Shown: in pieces, positions 40,630-44,134 of the stretch
Layout of the letters: every line of letters starts with the position of its first letter
Numbering within the stretch: position 1 is the first letter of the stretch
From: a bacterium
GTDB lineage: Bacteria; Vulcanimicrobiota; Xenobia; Xenobiales; JADMJV01
Reading direction: 5' to 3'
NCBI GenBank assembly: GCA_030149525.1
Contig: JASBRJ010000045.1
Span: forward strand, 1 to 44,134
DNA: 44,134 bases
The notes under the pieces: generated by a model
What the model saw: only the letters and a program-made list of their open reading frames with translations
Databases searched by the model: none
What the model was told of the DNA's origin: nothing
Translations under genes and position numbers: made by a program

Positions 40630-43600
40630 ATGAGTATGACCAATCTCGACCGACCTACCAAGAGTACGCTGAACTCTTTGGCAGGCGCCAGTGTTGAGGA
40701 GGCTGTCTCCTTAACCGGCGAGGTCATCGGCGGCATTCTGGAAGTTGGAGAACTTCTCGGCAAAGGCGGGATGGGCGTGGTTTACGAGGTGTTCCACCGC
40801 GAATGGAACCGTAAGCTTGCCATGAAGCTTCCCATTGCCCTTGGCGATCAGGACGACTTCGACTTAAAGCGCTGGGTCCGTGAGGCTCACACCTGGATCG
40901 ACCTGGGTCTTCATCCCCGGGTGGTTTCTTGCTGGTTTGTTCGCCAGTGGAACGGCGTGCCAATTCTCTTTCTCGACCTCTTTGCCGGAGGTTCTCTGAA
41001 GGAGAGAATGGAGCGGAGGGCGGGTCCTCCCTCCAACCCGGACGAGTGGGGAGAGTGTCTCACCTGGCTGATTCACGCTTGTGAAGGCCTGGAGCACGCG
41101 CATCAAATGGGCCTGGTCCATCGGGATATGAAGCCTGCCAACCTTCTCTTCAATTCCGAAGGCATGCTGGCGGTAACCGACTTTGGTCTGGGTAAGGCTA
41201 TCAACAAAGCGGAATCGATCAAGGGCTCGCCGCTGGCGCTTCTTCAACAAAGCGCCGAGATGTCTCATCTGGAGAGTTCACTTACCAAAACAGGTGTCAT
41301 GTCCGGCACGCCTCACTATGCCCCTCCTGAGCAGTGGATGCAGAAGAAGGTTGGGCCCCAGGCCGATATCTACGCTTTCGCGGTGATGGCCTATGAAGTC
41401 CTCACCGGGCGACACCCGTACGAGCCTCCGGGCGAGCGTTGGTCTTTGGGTCAACTGATTTCGGCCCACCTGATGGGTCAACCGCCGCCGGCTCAAAGTT
41501 TTCATTCGGAGGTTCCCGCGCCGCTTTCAGAGGCTCTGGTCCACTGTCTAGCCAAAAAAGACACCGACCGACCCCACAGCATGCGAGAGATCCGGGAAGT
41601 CCTGGTGAACGCTTTCAAGGAGCGGACCGGACGAGATTATAATTTCGGTTATCCGCAACCTCTCTCCCAGCGGGCCGACTCTTTGAACAATAAAGCCGTT
41701 TCTCTCTGGAGTATCGGTCTCCGGGAGGAGGCCATGCAGGCCTGGGGAGAGGCCGACCGTTTGGAGAGAAATCACCTTGAAGTGACCTACAATCGTATGG
41801 TGACCTCCTGGTTGACCGGGCGAAAGACAGCCGCCGAAGCTGAGAAAGTGATTCGTGATCTGTCCTCGGTTTCGGTACGCGGCCGATCTCTTGCCGGTAT
41901 GTTTATGCTGACCAGGGGGAAGTTTCCCGAGTCGGTCAGTCTGCTGGAAGAGAGTTTAGACAACACTCTCCTGAGCGAGGATGGAACGATTTGGAGGGGT
42001 CTCGGAGAGGCGTGTCTTGCTATCGGCGATCATGAGCGGGCCCGGTTCGCCTTCGAGCGAGTGCTCGCTCTTATCCCCACCGACGCCGCCTCCAAAAACT
42101 GTTTGCGGTTGATTCAGCGGGGAGACGTGCCGCACTACGAAGGGCTCGTTTCTCACACCTCGTGGAAGGCGCGGGGTCGTCTGCTTGGTTGGGTGATCGC
42201 CGACGATGGAGAGGCCGTCATCTCTCTTTTCGGACGTCATCTGGTGGTGACCGATCTGGAGGGTAAGGAGAGAGTCAGCCTTGAGGTTCCTCTCAGCAGT
42301 TCCGCCCCTTCCTTGCAGACGAGGGGCAAGAGTATTCTGCTCATCGATGGTCAATCGGCCTGGTCTATGACCCTCAGTAAGGGGGAGGAGTGGAAATTGA
42401 CCGAGCTTCGTCAGTGGCAGCAGCGAGTTCTCGGCTTCGTGGGGGACGACGCTATCCTTACCGGCGATACCACTCTGCAGCTTCGGAGTGCTGCCGACCA
42501 GAGTTCTCTTGGACCGCTGCTCATGGGTCACGAAAAACAGGTGCTCTGCTACACTACTACCGCTGACGGCAAGAAGCTCTTTACCGGCGGTGCCGACCGA
42601 GTGATCCGGGTTTGGAACGTGAGTGACGGGCAATGCCAAATGGAAGGGCGCGGCCACAGTGACTTTGTGAGCGCTATCGCTTTAGGGTCCCAGGAGCAAC
42701 TTTTCGTTTCAGGCGACCGGGCCGGTCAGGTGATTTTATGGCTTCTACCCAAGATGGAGAAGCTGCATCGTTTTGAATTTTCCGGTTGGATCAGCCGGGT
42801 AACCCTGCAGGGAGAAGGTCGCGGCCAGGTGTTGTTCGTGCAACATCATCCCGACGAAGCCGAGACTCGAACAGCGGTCATTTTCCTGGACCGGCTTCAG
42901 GTGGTTTTTGACAGGCCTGGCCATTTTTTCCCCTGGGCTCCCGGTTTTGGTATCTGGGAAGATGACGGTTTCAGCCTCTTCGGGTTGCCTGAGGGGGTAG
43001 AATGGCGGACTCAAGAAGTTCCCGGTGGTCCGGTGATGAACGCTCTTTTCAACAGTGAGGGGAGCGAAGTGCTCTTGTGGACGGATGTGGGAGACTACAA
43101 CCGCTACCGGCTTCCTGAAGATGTTCCGGAGTCGCCTTCTCTGCCTCTGGTACGCGCCAATACGCTCTCCGAGGTGCAGCAGGCGCGTCAGCAGTTTGCC
43201 AATTTGATGGAAGCGGCCTGGTCGAGCTATCGAGCGGAGAATTGGAGTGAGGCTTATTGGCAACTCTCCAAGGCGCGATTGGTAGAAGGCTACGCTCGTG
43301 AACCGGAAACCTTAGAGTTCCTCACACGTTTAGCCAAGCGTCTCAAGCGACGAGAGTTGCGGGAAATGTGGCGCATTCGTGAGTTGCAGGCTCCCGGCCA
43401 CGACCGGACGCAACAATTGGCCATCGACTATAAGGGCAACTGGGCCGCCACCTCTTCAAGTCATGTGATTCGTCTGTGGGACTTGAAGAACGGCACCTGC
43501 ATACGTGGTCTCACCGGACACCGAGACGAAGTGGTCTATCTGGAGTTTTGGGAAGGCGGTCTCGGTTTTGGGGCGGCCCCTCTTCTACTCTCTTTTAGCG

Positions 43601-44134
43601 CCGACCGAACAGTGCGTTTGTGGAATCCCAACTCCGGCGACTGTCTGCAATCTCTTCAGATCGCCGAGCACCCTATCGTCGCCGTAGGGGTGAGTCAGAC
43701 CAGTCGGCGCTTTGCCTGTGTGACCCGAGGTGGGCAGCTATTAGTGGGTGGATGGAAAGGGGAGGAGCCTTTTGAATTTGAGCTCCAAGCCTCCATAGAA
43801 TATCAGGGCGTTCCCCATCAGGTGAACTTTGCCGAGGACGGCGACATGATCATCGTTGGGGAGGAGAAGTCGCGCTTCTACAAGCTCAAAGAACGCGACG
43901 GAACCCTCACGATTTCGGCTAGCGGCGACACCAGTCACAGTATAGGCATGCCGCTCCCCAGATTCGAGCAGTTAGCCGGATTGAACCAGAAGGGCGACCT
44001 GGAGCTTGTCGGCTTGAAAAAGAAAAAGCCCGTCGCCCAACTGGCCAGCGAAATCAAAAAGATTCAAAGTGTCACCTGTAGCGGCGACGGCGGAGTTCTG
44101 GCCACCCTCGACGACCGGGATAATCTCTGCTTGT
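40630..44134 (+). CDS. Serine/threonine protein kinase with TPR-like and WD-repeat region (3' partial)
   Basis: More than 1,160 residues; the frame is still open at the right edge. The kinase domain (about 35-330) has the glycine loop LGKGGMGVVY (43-52), catalytic K66, HRDMKPAN with D166, DFG (184-186) and SGTPHYAPPEQ (225-234). All catalytic residues are present, and the activation segment is longer than usual. A TPR-like helical part follows (about 350-490). WD-type repeats come after that (ITGD, GHEKQVLCYT, ADRVIRVWNVSDG, DRAGQVILWLL; later ADRTVRLWNPNSG). The protein is probably cytosolic and large. It follows the SARP regulator by 74 bases, suggesting functional linkage. Confidence 0.92.
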   Translation, partial: MSMTNLDRPTKSTLNSLAGASVEEAVSLTGEVIGGILEVGELLGKGGMGVVYEVFHREWNRKLAMKLPIALGDQDDFDLKRWVREAHTWIDLGLHPRVVSCWFVRQWNGVPILFLDLFAGGSLKERMERRAGPPSNPDEWGECLTWLIHACEGLEHAHQMGLVHRDMKPANLLFNSEGMLAVTDFGLGKAINKAESIKGSPLALLQQSAEMSHLESSLTKTGVMSGTPHYAPPEQWMQKKVGPQADIYAFAVMAYEVLTGRHPYEPPGERWSLGQLISAHLMGQPPPAQSFHSEVPAPLSEALVHCLAKKDTDRPHSMREIREVLVNAFKERTGRDYNFGYPQPLSQRADSLNNKAVSLWSIGLREEAMQAWGEADRLERNHLEVTYNRMVTSWLTGRKTAAEAEKVIRDLSSVSVRGRSLAGMFMLTRGKFPESVSLLEESLDNTLLSEDGTIWRGLGEACLAIGDHERARFAFERVLALIPTDAASKNCLRLIQRGDVPHYEGLVSHTSWKARGRLLGWVIADDGEAVISLFGRHLVVTDLEGKERVSLEVPLSSSAPSLQTRGKSILLIDGQSAWSMTLSKGEEWKLTELRQWQQRVLGFVGDDAILTGDTTLQLRSAADQSSLGPLLMGHEKQVLCYTTTADGKKLFTGGADRVIRVWNVSDGQCQMEGRGHSDFVSAIALGSQEQLFVSGDRAGQVILWLLPKMEKLHRFEFSGWISRVTLQGEGRGQVLFVQHHPDEAETRTAVIFLDRLQVVFDRPGHFFPWAPGFGIWEDDGFSLFGLPEGVEWRTQEVPGGPVMNALFNSEGSEVLLWTDVGDYNRYRLPEDVPESPSLPLVRANTLSEVQQARQQFANLMEAAWSSYRAENWSEAYWQLSKARLVEGYAREPETLEFLTRLAKRLKRRELREMWRIRELQAPGHDRTQQLAIDYKGNWAATSSSHVIRLWDLKNGTCIRGLTGHRDEVVYLEFWEGGLGFGAAPLLLSFSADRTVRLWNPNSGDCLQSLQIAEHPIVAVGVSQTSRRFACVTRGGQLLVGGWKGEEPFEFELQASIEYQGVPHQVNFAEDGDMIIVGEEKSRFYKLKERDGTLTISASGDTSHSIGMPLPRFEQLAGLNQKGDLELVGLKKKKPVAQLASEIKKIQSVTCSGDGGVLATLDDRDNLCL

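Noticed and set aside
1-44134. tRNA, rRNA, prophage or insertion sequence elements
   Set aside because: None seen by eye on either strand; no transposase-like or integrase-like products and no direct-repeat boundaries recognised. A tRNA scan was not possible here.

Overview
This is a compact chromosomal segment of a free-living, apparently didermic bacterium. It carries an OstA/LptA-like protein, several lipoproteins with clear lipoboxes, MurQ and a Bat-type operon. Housekeeping genes (infA, serA-like, sucCD, ilvA) sit among many signalling genes. I see no rRNA, tRNA, phage, insertion sequence or CRISPR. GTG and TTG starts are common. The phylum cannot be fixed from sequence reading alone; I would guess an uncultured, poorly sampled lineage (a YqzL-like small protein next to OstA, and a receiver/HD-GYP/SARP fusion regulator).

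Layout. 1-1305: 3' part of a hybrid histidine kinase. 1300-4782: a small OB-like protein, an M14 metallocarboxypeptidase with an EF-hand, and an exporter-type ABC protein. 4779-12783 (minus): an eight-gene operon moxR, DUF58, accessory membrane protein, batA, batB, batC, batD, batE, nearly all joined by overlaps. 12974-13776: a small unknown protein with its terminator, then infA. 13893-18650 (plus): serA-like, meaB, B12-binding subunit of methylmalonyl-CoA mutase, sucC, sucD, closed by a terminator. 18835-21639: receiver-HATPase regulator, a GH144-type secreted glucanase and a DUF2809 membrane protein. 21660-25971: beta-helix lipoprotein, Bcr/CflA-type efflux pump and a divergent LysR regulator with two matching operator boxes. 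26157-28982: threonine dehydratase, a small acidic protein and a lipoprotein of eight about 42-residue repeats. 29140-33064: a promoter, leader hairpin, YqzL-like micro-protein, terminator, OstA-like protein, a secreted toroid/CBM-like protein, murQ and a decayed YVTN-propeller gene. 33054-38001 (minus): B12-binding radical SAM protein, TruC-like pseudouridine synthase, alpha/beta hydrolase and a sensor kinase. 38105-44134 (plus): receiver/HD-GYP/TPR/SARP regulator and a Ser/Thr kinase with WD-like repeats that runs off the window.

How the parts fit. The Bat operon is a MoxR ATPase plus von Willebrand factor A system of the cell envelope. The meaB-mcmA2-sucCD block links methylmalonyl-CoA and succinyl-CoA to succinate and ATP, but the large catalytic mutase subunit is not in the window. 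The sensor kinase and the SARP regulator are divergent neighbours separated by a 103-bp spacer with an inverted repeat, so they are probably a cognate pair, with the Ser/Thr kinase next to them.

The most unusual items are: the receiver/HD-GYP/TPR/SARP fusion with an altered metal site; the ribosome binding site of the OstA-like gene lying inside the 3' arm of the preceding terminator hairpin; the eight-repeat lipoprotein; the likely non-canonical (ATA) start of the ABC protein; and three convergent gene pairs whose stop codons overlap on self-complementary tetra- or hexamers.
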